From: Medicago truncatula
Lineage: Eukaryota; Streptophyta; Magnoliopsida; Fabales; Fabaceae
Direction: 5' to 3'
Assembly: GCF_003473485.1 (NCBI RefSeq)
Contig: NC_053042.1
Location: forward strand, 15,396,501-15,460,500
Length of the DNA: 64,000 bases
Part shown: piece by piece, positions 22,691 to 33,904 of the stretch
How positions within the stretch are numbered: the first letter of the stretch is position 1
Layout of the letters: every line of letters begins with the position of its first letter
Position numbers and translations under genes: made by a program
The notes under the pieces: model-generated
The model's input: the letters and a program-made list of their open reading frames with translations, nothing else
What the model was told of the DNA's origin: nothing
Database searches by the model: none

Positions 22691-23083
22691 GCTAGCTTTT
22701 TCATAAAAAGCCAGATCATAAAGTTTTTTCAATGCTGTTGTTACTTGAATTCATTTATCACTTTTTTCATTATGGACAAAACTAAGTACAAGCCTTGCAA
22801 GTAAGCTGCTACTATTGAAGACTTGTGAAGCAAGCTTCCCATTCTCTCCTTCAACTTTCTGTACAACCATTCAATGCATTGGTTGATGTGTATACAGTTG
22901 AAAAGCACTAATGTTGTAACCAAAACTCCAAATGTTTCAATTATCACCGAATTTCTTTAAAAGGTAATTTGCAATCCTTCATTTGCAGATTCTTGAAGTT
23001 TCTATTTGCTAGCATGTACTACATGGCGTATTTAATGAAATAGACAAATAGTTAAATTGGTTGCTACAAACTTGTTCAAAATG

Positions 23084-23306
23084 AATGAGTGATCAACACA
23101 TTGTCGATTCATTTTGTAGGTGTGATATTTTTAGTTATGGGGTCATCTTATGGGAGCTCTTTACCAAGCAGGAACCCTGGAAAGAAGTGCATCTATATCG
23201 AGTTATTTATCATGTTGGTGAGGAGGATGGCCGTCTGGACATTCCAGACAATATGGCCCCTGATATTACTAATATTATTAGACAATGTTTGAAGAATCAA
23301 GTGTAA
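23084..23306 (+). pseudogene. Protein kinase C-lobe fragment, copy 2
   Basis: A near-identical duplicate of 8600-8822, encoding CDIFSYGVILWELFTKQEPW through NIIRQCLKNQV and a stop. It has the same acceptor-like upstream sequence and the same lack of other kinase subdomains. It moved as part of the segmental duplication. Confidence 0.7.
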
Positions 23307-24649
23307 TCTTTTAGGTGCAGAGCATTTTAATATTTATATGGTGTATGTAATGCACTTATCGTGTCCTACATTAAAATGTTTTGCCACTAAAAGTAAATGC
23401 AATTACTCAAAATAGAATGTGAAATAATGAGAGTTCCATAAATATATTGTTAGCAATCTGCAGTTAATAGCATCTGGAAGTAAGTTGCAAGGAAAATAAA
23501 GTTCAATCCACCTACTATTTAATTTTCTTTTATTTGTTTCATTATCATACTTGTAAATTTAATTTTCTTAATCTTTATTATTCACTGTATCAGGATTTAT
23601 GGGCAAAAAGAAGAAGATAAGAACCTTCTCAAGGATTTCAAGCATTCGAGACCTGGAATATCTATCAGTTTCTCGCAATTAGTAAGTTTCAACTCCTCCA
23701 AACTCTCTACATTGGACAGCATCCTCTCTAGTGTACTGCCATATTAATCAGTCAGACCAAATTCTACCACATTTTCCAACATATTTTCATGAGTGTAATT
23801 GGAACTTCATCTCTAAACATATAGTATACAAAAGTAACGGTAAAAAATTACAATCAAAGAAGCCAATGACTTTTTGCTGATCATTAAATCATACTGGTTT
23901 TTGACTGGATCTCAAAGAAGCCTTTTATTGACATATCAAAGTATTCACAAAATGGGTTGTTAAGGTAAGGAACATTGCCATTGTTTTGTTGATGAAGTGG
24001 TTAACGGATACACCCAACATAATAATTGAAAAAGACCTAGTACCCGGACAGGAAAGCCGTAAAAGATTACAATATGATGCATGAAACCAATACGAAACAT
24101 AATGTTAACTAAATGGAAAATCTACATTATAAGCTTGGAAACAATGCAACAACCCGTGAACAACAGCAGAAAAATGTAGCACAAAAATCTAGATTTAATT
24201 CATACTCTAAGAGAAGTAAAAAATATAGTACAAATTGTTTGTGAAGTTTACTTTGAAAAATGTTAAATAAAAAATGGAATGTACTTCAGCTAAATGATAT
24301 GGCAACTATGAGGTACGTGAATCTCCTCAAGTAGATAAGTTAGTCCTTGAACTGCACCAATCATAAGAATTGCAGTCTTCCAATTCCAGAATTGCTGCAG
24401 ATAAGTGCAGTAGACTGTGAATGGTAAGAAACATATATTGGTGAAATCACTGTCAATGGAGAGATAAGATAAGTCTTTCAATGAATTAGATTTTTTTTTT
24501 TCTTTTTTTGTGGCCCCTATTACTCCAACCTCATGTTTCTGATCAAAACCACAATAATAAGTCTAAGTCTTCACCTTAAAGACAAAAGTGAAAGACTTTA
24601 ATGAGCTAAGTCTTCACTATTACAAGTGGGAATATCAATTACAATGCAT
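23307..24649. other. Spacer upstream of RLK4
   Basis: It parallels 8823-10042 with small deletions and some private sequence (about 23830-23940 and 24275-24465). No gene is supported. Confidence 0.5.
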
Positions 24650-24657
24650 TATAAATA
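24650..24657 (+). promoter_or_regulatory. TATA box, RLK4
   Basis: TATAAATA lies 119 bp upstream of the ATG, in the shared cluster promoter. Confidence 0.6.
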
Positions 24658-24775
24658 TCACCTAAATCTCCCATTGTAATGCATTCATCATGATACAAGT
24701 GTCTAGTTCAATTATATATATCTCAGTGATTGCCAATAATTTCATTGTGTTGAAATTTCCAAAATACTTCAAAGA

Positions 24776-27700
24776 ATGAAGCTCTTACCAATGTCATGTC
24801 TTATTTTGTTCTTCTACGTGTTTGTAATTGCAACATCACCTCATGCTGCAACAAAAATCCAAGGTAGCGAGGCTGATGCTCTGTTGAAGTGGAAAGCAAG
24901 CCTTGACAACCATAGCAGGGCATTTCTCTCTTCATGGATTGGTAATAATCCTTGTGGTTGGGAAGGAATCACGTGTGATTATGAATCGAAGTCCATCAAC
25001 AAGGTAAATCTCACCAATATTGGATTAAACGGTACTCTTCAAAGTCTCAATTTCTCATCACTTCCGAAAATACACACCTTAGTTTTAACAAACAACTCCT
25101 TGTATGGAGTTATTCCACACCATATTGGAGAGATGTCTAGTCTGAAAACTCTTAATTTGTCGATTAACAATCTCTTTGGGTCAATCCCACCATCCATAGG
25201 TAATTTGATTAATTTGGATAGTATTGACCTTTCACAAAATAATCTCTCTGGACCAATTCCTTTCACTATCGGAAATTTAACCAAACTAAGTGAATTGTAT
25301 TTTTATTCAAATGCTCTCTCCGGAGAAATTCCACCTTCCATAGGTAACTTGATCAATTTGGATCTTATTCACCTATCAAGAAATCATCTCTCTGGACCAA
25401 TTCCTTCCACCATCGGAAATTTAACAAAACTCGGTACATTATCTCTTTTCTCAAATGCTCTTGCTGGACAAATTCCACCTTCCATAGGAAATTTGATAAA
25501 TTTGGATACTATTTACCTTTCAAAAAATCATCTCTCTGGACCAATTCTTTCCATCATCGGAAATTTAACAAAATTGAGTAAATTAACTCTTGGCGTAAAT
25601 GCTCTCACCGGACAAATTCCACCTTCCATAGGTAATTTGATTAATTTGGATTACATTTCCCTTTCACAAAATAATCTCTCTGGACCAATTCCATCCACTA
25701 TCGGAAATTTGACAAAACTTAGCGAATTACATCTTTCATTTAATTCTCTCACTGAGAATATTCCAACAGAAATGAATAGGCTTACCGATTTGGAAGCACT
25801 CCATTTAGATGTTAATAATTTTGTTGGTCATTTACCTCACAATATTTGTGTCGGTGGGAAGATAAAAAAATTCACTGCTGGACTTAACCAGTTCACTGGC
25901 TTAGTTCCAGAGAGTTTGAAGAATTGCTTAAGCCTTAAAAGAGTGAGGCTTGATCAAAACCAACTGACTGGAAATATAACAAATAGTTTTGGTGTGTATC
26001 CAAACTTGTACTACATGGACTTGAATGATAATAATTTTTATGGTCATCTTTCTCCAAATTGGGGAAAGTGCAAGAATCTCACAAGCCTTAAAATCTCTGG
26101 TAATAATTTAACAGGAAGAATACCACCAGAGCTAGGCAGCGCAACAAATTTACAGGAGCTTAACTTGTCTTCAAACCATCTAACGGGAAAAATTCCAAAG
26201 GAGCTAGAAAACTTATCTTTGTTGATCAAACTCTCGTTAAGTAACAATCACCTTTCTGGAGAAGTTCCTGTACAAATTGCATCATTGCACGAGCTAACTG
26301 CATTGGAGCTTGCAACAAATAATTTGAGTGGCTTCATCCCTAAAAGACTTGGTAGGTTATCTAGGTTATTGCAGTTAAATTTGAGCCAAAATAAGTTTGA
26401 GGGGAACATTCCTGCTGAGTTTGCCCAATTGAATGTTATTGAAAATCTTGATCTTAGTGGGAATTTTATGAATGGAACCATACCATCAATGCTTGGGCAG
26501 TTAAATCGCTTAGAAACATTGAATCTCTCACATAACAATCTCTCTGGTACCATTCCCTCAAGCTTTGTTGATATGTTAAGCTTGACAACTGTTGATATAT
26601 CTTACAACCAGTTGGAGGGTCCAATTCCAAACATTACAGCTTTCAAAAAAGCTCCAATTGAAGCATTGACAAATAACAAAGGCTTATGTGGTAATGTCTC
26701 TGGCCTAGAGCCTTGCTCAACATCTGGTGGCAAATTTCATAATCATAAGACTAACAAAATTTTGGTGCTAGTTCTATCCCTCACTCTAGGCCCTCTACTG
26801 TTAGCATTAATTGTGATCTCATACCTTTTGTGTCGAATTTCAAGCGCAAAAGAATACAAGCCTGCACAAGAATTTCAAATTGAAAATCTGTTTGAAATAT
26901 GGAGCTTTGATGGCAAAATGGTGTACGAGAACATAATCGAAGCCACTGAAGATTTTGACGACAAGCATCTCCTTGGGGTTGGAGGACATGGAAGTGTTTA
27001 CAAAGCAGAGTTGCCCACAGGTCAAGTTGTAGCTGTGAAGAAACTTCATTCATTACAAAATGAAGAAATGCCTAATCTGAAAGCTTTCACAAATGAGATC
27101 CATGCTTTGACAGAAATTCGACATCGCAACATTGTGAAGTTATACGGGTTTTGTTCACATCGACTACACTCATTTTTGGTTTATGAATTCTTGGAGAAGG
27201 GTAGCATGGACATCATTTTGAAGGACAATGAACAAGCTCCTGAATTTGATTGGAATAGGAGGGTGGATGTTATTAAAGATATAGCTAATGCTTTATGCTA
27301 TATGCATCATGATTGTTCACCTTCAATTGTTCATCGCGATATATCCAGCAAGAATGTCATTTTGGATTTGGAATATGTAGCTCATGTCTCAGACTTTGGA
27401 ACATCTAAGTTTCTCAATCCCAATTCATCCAATATGACTTCTTTTGCAGGCACTTTTGGATATACTGCTCCAGGTGAATTCTTTTTTTCATTAATTAAGG
27501 TTAAAATATTTTGTAGTTTATCTTTAGTACTTTACATGTAAAATCTAATTATTTCACAAATCTACATTTAATGTTTTGTTTTTCAAATCCTATTTTTCAC
27601 ATAAATATTTGTAAATTTCTACAGAACTTGCATACACAATGGAAGTAAATGAGAAATGTGATGTGTTTAGTTTTGGGATATTAACCTTGGAAATACTTTT

Positions 27701-27941
27701 TGGAAAGCACCCTGGAGATATTGTAACTTATTTGTGGCAACAACCTTCACAAAGTGTTATGGACATGAGACCTGATACTATGCAATTGATAGATAAGTTG
27801 GACCAGCGTGTCCCTCATCCCACAAATACCATTGTTCAAGAAGTGGCATCGATGATAAGGATTGCAGTTGCTTGCTTAACTGAAAGCCCGCGTTCTCGCC
27901 CTACCATGGAGCAGGTCTGCAGACAGTTTGTAATGTCATAA
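24776..27941 (+). CDS. RLK4: MIK2-like LRR receptor-like kinase, 22-LRR form
   Basis: Exons 24776-27473 and 27625-27941 (phase 1 intron) give 1004 aa. Order: signal peptide, LRRNT_2 cap ([10 protein letters not shown]), 22 LRRs plus a partial one, paired-cysteine cap, transmembrane helix, kinase. The catalytic elements are present: GVGGHGSV, Lys755, HRD at 853-855 and DFG. The membrane segment lacks two residues (Tyr-Gly) found in its paralogues, through a 6 bp deletion, and the activation segment reads FGYTAPE instead of FGYAAPE. Seven LRRs plus those two residues account for the full 170-residue difference from RLK2. It is expected to be an active receptor kinase at the plasma membrane; the ligand is unknown. 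Confidence 0.93.
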
Positions 27942-28440
27942 TCATCTTCAGATACATATTGTCTCATATATATGGTGGATTCAATATAAACGATTGAACT
28001 TTTGTATGATCGTCATTATCTTTTTGATACTATAATTCATATAATATTTAGACAAAATTATTGAGTTTTACTTAATCAGGCCTTTTATTCCATAAATATC
28101 AATAATTTTAAAGCAAAATTAAAATGTTCAAAATCACTACACACACTGTAAAGAATGACATCCTCCCCGCAAGGTCTAGTTTTTGTTTATACGCAAATCC
28201 ATAAATTAATTTTGACCACATGGTAGACTCATATCAATGATGTGCACACAATATTATATAGACATCAAAATATTTATAAGGAATAATTGCTTTAGTTTTC
28301 CTAATTTAGGAGTCATAAAATGTTGAGAGACTTGTACATTTACTCCAAATGGTGGAGAAATTAGTTCAATGTTGGCGATAAATATTGAATTATTAACTCT
28401 ATGAGTTTAGTGTAGTGTTAAAAAGATAAACTTTTGAACT
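27942..28440. other. RLK4 3' flank
   Basis: AT-rich, with no gene seen. The match to the other RLK 3' flanks stops near 27972. Confidence 0.5.
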
Positions 28441-28545
28441 CCAAAGGCTTGGTCTAGTGGTAAAAAGACAGGTCTTGAATCCGAAAGAACCCAGGTTCGA
28501 GCCCTACTAGTGCCTTTGGAGGGAGGTTGAATTCAAATGTTTTAA
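28441..28545 (+). mobile_element. tRNA-derived SINE-like fragment
   Basis: It has A-box-like TGGTCTAGTGG and B-box-like GGTTCGAGCCC about 45 bp apart, the internal Pol III promoter layout of SINEs. Acceptor-stem pairing is poor, so it is not a working tRNA gene. The ends are not defined. Confidence 0.5.
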
Positions 28546-28685
28546 GTTTATGTTCAGATAGTATCCTTAATGAGATAAATCTAAATCTCTTTATAAATGA
28601 TGACTGAGTCAAGCTAAAATTTAGTTAGTATCTTTGGAAGGAGGTAAATGTAAATTCTTTTGAAAATGACCATTGAACCCTATAA

Positions 28686-28843
28686 GAGTGTGTTTGGATG
28701 GAGGAATGTTTTGAGGGAATGTAATGTTTTGAGGGAATTCAACTACTTTAAGGTGAATTCTATTGTTTGAATTCACCTCAAAGTAGTTGAATTCCCTCAA
28801 AACATTACATTCCCTCAAAACATTCCCCCATCCAAACACACTC
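28686..28843. mobile_element. Tourist/Harbinger-like MITE, near-perfect palindrome
   Basis: A 158 bp element flanked by TAA on both sides (28683-28685 and 28844-28846). Its termini are GAGTGTGTTTGGATGG and the inverse, and nearly the whole length folds into one hairpin with two internal ATGTTTTGAGGGAAT repeats per arm. The 3 bp TAA duplication and GTGTTTGG-type ends fit PIF/Harbinger-derived MITEs. Confidence 0.85.
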
Positions 28844-29064
28844 TAAGGTATTCTCTACTTTGGCCAGGGGCATTATCCCTCCATCTAAAAATATTTTCAT
28901 AAACAAAATTGAAAAGTAATAACAATGAATGATGTTAGATTAATGAAAGTTAAGTATATATTTTTCTAATTGAAAGTTAAACTCATTACCTCCCTGTTAC
29001 TCCAAATCGGTGGACGACTGACTTTAATTATTACAATAGCTTATTTACGTATTATGTTTGTGTG

Positions 29065-29072
29065 TATAAATA
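29065..29072 (+). promoter_or_regulatory. TATA box, RLK5
   Basis: TATAAATA lies 114 bp before the ATG. The surrounding promoter is only partly similar to those of RLK1-4. Confidence 0.5.
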
Positions 29073-29178
29073 AATATCAGCTACATCTCCCAATATGATG
29101 CATGCAATATCATAATAAGTCTCTTGTTCAATTATAATACATCAGTGATTGCCAATACTTTCATTTTATTGTATTCAA

Positions 29179-32100
29179 ATGCTTCAGAGGATGAAGTTCT
29201 TACCAATGTCGTGTCTTCTTTTGTTCTTCTATGTGTATGTAATTGCCACATCACCTCATGCTGCAACAAAAATCAAAGGCAGTGAGGCAGATGCTCTGTT
29301 GAAGTGGAAAGCAAGCCTTGACAACCACAACAGGGCATTGCTCTCTTCATGGATTGGTAATAATCCTTGTAGTAGTTGGGAAGGAATCACATGTGATGAT
29401 GATTCAAAATCCATCAACAAGGTAAATCTCACCAATATTGGACTAAAAGGTACGCTTCAAACTCTCAATTTCTCATCACTTCCGAAATTGAAAAGTTTAG
29501 TTTTAAGCAGCAACTCCTTCTACGGTGTAGTTCCACACCATATTGGTGTAATGTCCAATCTAAAAACTCTTGATTTATCACTAAATGAACTCTCTGGTAC
29601 CATTCCCAATACCATTGGTAATTTGTACAAACTATCCTATCTTGATCTCAGCTTTAATTATCTCACCGGGTCTATCTCAATTTCTATAGGAAAGTTGGCC
29701 AAAATAAAAAATCTCATGTTACATTCGAATCAACTTTTTGGCCAGATTCCTCGTGAAATTGGGAATTTGGTCAACCTCCAGAGACTATATCTTGGAAATA
29801 ACAGTCTTTTTGGCTTCATTCCTCGAGAAATTGGATATCTAAAACAACTCGGCGAACTTGACTTGTCTGCGAACCATCTCTCAGGCCCAATCCCTTCTAC
29901 AATTGGAAATTTGAGCAATTTATATTATCTTTACCTTTATCATAACCATCTCATTGGTAGCATTCCAAATGAATTAGGAAAGCTCTATTCCCTTTCCACA
30001 ATCCAATTGTTAAAAAACAATCTTTCAGGATCAATCCCTCCATCCATGGGTAACTTGGTCAATTTAGAATCTATTCTCCTTCATGAAAATAAACTCTCTG
30101 GACCAATTCCTTCCACTATTGGAAATTTAACCAAAGTGAGTGAATTATTAATTTACTCAAATGCTCTCACTGGAAAAATTCCACCTTCCATAGGTAATTT
30201 GATTAATTTGGATTCTATTCACCTTTCACTAAATAATCTCTCTGGACCAATTCCTTCCACTATCGAAAATTTGACAAAACTCAGTGCATTAACTCTTTTA
30301 TCAAATTCTCTCACTGAGAATATTCCAGCAGAAATGAATAGGCTTACGGATTTGGAAGTACTCGAATTATATGATAATAAATTTATTGGTCATTTACCTC
30401 ACAATATTTGTGTCGGTGGGAAGTTAAAAACATTCACTGCTGCACTTAACCAGTTCAGAGGCCTAGTTCCAGAGAGTTTGAAGAATTGCTCAAGCCTTGA
30501 GAGATTGAGGCTTAACCAAAACCAACTGACTGGAAATATAACAGAGAGTTTTGGTGTGTATCCAAACTTGGACTACATGGACTTGAGTGATAATAATTTT
30601 TATGGTCATCTTTCTCCAAATTGGGGAAAGTGCAAGAATCTCACAAGCCTAAAAATCTCCGGTAATAATTTAACTGGAAGAATACCACCAGAACTAGGCA
30701 GAGCAACAAATTTACAGGAGCTTAACTTGTCTTCAAACGATCTAATGGGAAAAATTCCAAAGGAGCTAAAATATTTATCTTTGTTGTTCAAACTCTCGTT
30801 AAGTAACAATCATCTTTCTGGAGAAGTTCCTGTACAAATTGCATCATTGCATCAACTAACTGCATTGGAGCTTGCAACAAATAACTTAAGTGGCTTCATC
30901 CTGGAAAAACTTGGTATGTTGTCTAGGTTATTGCAGTTGAATTTGAGCCATAATAAGCTTGAGGGGAACATTCCTGTTGAGTTTGGCCAATTGAATGTTA
31001 TTGAAAACCTTGATCTTAGTGGGAATTCTATGAATGGAACCATACCAGCAATGCTTGGCCAGTTAAATCACTTAGAAACATTGAATCTCTCACATAACAA
31101 TCTCTCTGGTACCATTCCCTTAAGCTTTGTTGATATGTTAAGCTTGACAACTGTTGATATATCTTACAACCCGTTGGAGGGTCCGATTCCAAATGTTACA
31201 GCTTTCAAAAGAGCTCCAATTGAAGCATTGACAAATAACAAAGGCTTATGTGGTAATGTCTCTGGCCTAGAGCCTTGCTCAACATCTGGTGGCAAATTTC
31301 ATAATCATAAGACTAACAAAATTTTGGTGCTAGTTCTATCCCTCACTTTAGGCCCTCTACTGTTAGCATTAATTTTTTATGGGATCTCATACCTTTTGTG
31401 TCGAACTTCAAGCACAAAAGAACACAAGCCAGCACAAGAATTTCAAATTGAAAATCTATTTGAAATATGGAGCTTTGATGGCAAAATGGTGTATGAGAAC
31501 ATTATCGAAGCCACTGAAGATTTTGACAACAAGCATCTCATTGGGGTTGGAGGACATGGAAATGTTTACAAAGCAGAGTTGCCCACAGGTCAAGTTGTAG
31601 CTGTGAAGAAACTTCATTCATTACAAAATGAGGAAATGTCTAATCTGAAATCTTTCACAAATGAGATCCATGCTTTGACAGAAATTCGACATCGCAACAT
31701 TGTTAAGTTATATGGGTTTTGTTCACATCGACTACACTCGTTTTTGGTTTATGAATTCTTGGCGAAGGGTAGCATGGACAACATTTTGAAGGACAATGAA
31801 CAAGCTGGTGAATTTGATTGGAATAAGAGAGTGAATATCATTAAGGATATAGCTAATGCTTTATGCTATCTGCATCATGATTGTTCCCCTCCTATTGTTC
31901 ATCGAGATATATCCAGCAAGAATGTTATTTTGGATATGGAATATGTAGCTCATGTCTCAGACTTTGGAACATCTAAGTTTCTAAATCCCAACTCATCCAA
32001 TATGTCTTCTTTTGCAGGCACCTTTGGATATGCTGCTCCAGGTCAATTCCCTTTTTTATATTAATTAAAGTTATAATATTTTGTACTTTATCTTTAGTAC

Positions 32101-32521
32101 TTACAGGTAAAATGAAATTATTTCACAATTGTCTAATCTACATTTCATGTTTTGTTTATGGAATCCTATTTTTCACATGATAAAATCTTTTTAAATTTCT
32201 ACAGAACTTGCATACACAATGGAAGTAAATGAGAAATGTGATGTGTATGGTTTTGGGATATTAACCTTGGAAATACTTTTTGGAAAGCACCCTGGAGATA
32301 TTGTAACTTATTTGTGGCAGCAACCTTCACAAAGTGTTGTGGACCTGAGACTTGATACTATGCCATTGATAGATAAGTTAGACCAACGTCTCCCTCATCC
32401 TACAAATACCATTGTTCAAGAAGTGGCATCGATGATAAGGATTGCAGTTGCTTGCTTAACTGAAAGCCCGATTTCTCGCCCTACCATGGAGCAGGTCTGC
32501 AGGCAGTTTGTAATGTCATAA
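29179..32521 (+). CDS. RLK5: MIK2-like LRR receptor-like kinase with divergent N-terminal LRRs
   Basis: Exons 29179-32041 and 32205-32521 (phase 1 intron) give 1059 aa. The start is the ATG of [12 protein letters not shown]; the frame extends 10 codons upstream, but only from a TTG. It has a signal peptide, an LRRNT_2 cap with a CSSWEGITC motif, 24 LRRs plus a partial one, a transmembrane helix, and a kinase with GVGGHGNV, Lys810, HRD at 908-910 and DFG. LRRs 2-10 ([11 protein letters not shown] to [11 protein letters not shown]) differ from the repeated type in RLK1-4, while the C-terminal LRRs and kinase are almost identical. This suggests a different ligand surface and homogenisation of the 3' half. 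It is expected to be functional. Confidence 0.93.
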
Positions 32522-33904
32522 TCATCTTCAAATATATATTGTCTCGTATATATAGCCTAAATGTTGTTTTCACCAAATATGCTTTGTCATTGTTTCATAT
32601 TAGTAAAACTTTTTGTTTGTGTTGCCAGGCAATATTTCTAAAAAGTAAATTGATTTTTAATCTTTTATACTGAGAATTACACATTAAGTAATAAGTACAT
32701 GATGCATGCACAACGAAGAAAACTTCCAAATAGATACAAACAAAGGATGAACTATCTGAACCTAATCTAACTAAACAAGAAACCAAGAATTTGTCAACAT
32801 AGTTATCTTATCTAGAATATAGCAGTGTTTGAGTGAGTGACCATAGCATTCCTCTTAAACCACCAGAGAAGATTCACTTTAAGTTAAATAATTGGGATTT
32901 AAGTTTAACTGATCATATAAGTTTCATTTTCACATCACCATAATAATGCAAGTTGTCAAGACCAAATGAAAATAACATAACAAACCATGAATAATCTAAT
33001 CACAGCTTGTTTGCACACGATAGTTGAAGAACCCACCAAAATGCTTATTTGGCAGACCAAATTCTACCTCATTTTCCAACATATTTTCACGAGTGTAATT
33101 AGTAATTCGTTACTAAACATATACTATGCAAAAGTAACAGTATAAAATATAATCAAAGTCCACCATTATTGATGCATCTAGTTAGAAACTTCATAATTAT
33201 GATAACTTGTTCATGCCACGGTGATGTTCTTCATATACATTTTATTATATATAAGTTTCCCTCAAACAAAATGCATAAAATTAGTATAATCGGACAAAGG
33301 TGAAAGCCTACCTCGATACAAATAAAAAAACACAATTCCCATATAGCATTTTCTGAAAATAATTGAAGGTTTCGTCAATAAAGATCACACAATTTCTGTT
33401 ACCAACACAGAAACCCGAAGCACGATATATTCTCTTGTAACATATTGACAAGGAATGCTATTGTTATATTATTGAAACCTTGGCTGTCTCTATGTTGTTC
33501 TATTGAAACCCTATATTGTTAACACTAAGAAGTAGTTCAAGGCAATAATAATCATGACAATAAGGTAAAAGGTTGTACTTATTCAAATTTTACTCATATC
33601 GTTCATTGTGAGAATCATGGACCAAATTCAATAGTAATGTTAGACTAAATTGATATAGTAAGCGGTTAAAATATATGGTTAATTTGGTCTAACATAATTT
33701 TAATGATCACAGAATTTTACTCCTAAATATATGTTAAAATACTAACAGAATTTTATGAACCAATTTTTCTCTTTTGGTTCATAAATATTCTGCTAGACCT
33801 CTTAGTAGAGTATTATTAGGCAACAACAAGCAGTCAGCAGTTATGTTATTAGACAGACAGTTATTTTATTAGACTGATTTTGAATAAATAGATAAAAGGA
33901 AGGA
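32522..33904. other. Spacer between RLK5 and RLK6
   Basis: No gene is seen. Parts match the RLK2 3' flank (13852-15240). The stretch at 33811-33840 is the paralogous site lacking the solo LTR and MITE found at 14783-15166. Confidence 0.55.

Larger units (their letters stand above)
16348..27972 (+). repeat. Segmental duplication, unit B (RLK3-PPR2-kinase fragment-RLK4)
   Basis: The second copy of the block at 712-13885, with the same gene order and orientation. Differences: no MULE at its left end, a MITE in the RLK3 promoter, loss of the last RLK3 exon with its 3' flank, and fewer LRRs in RLK4 than in RLK2. Limits were estimated by eye. Confidence 0.85.

Noticed and set aside
28446..28514. 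Possible tRNA gene
   Set aside because: A and B boxes are present, but the acceptor and other stems pair poorly; it fits a SINE head better.
29149..29178. Ten-codon extension of RLK5
   Set aside because: It starts at TTG. The ATG at 29179 matches the RLK1 start (MLQR).
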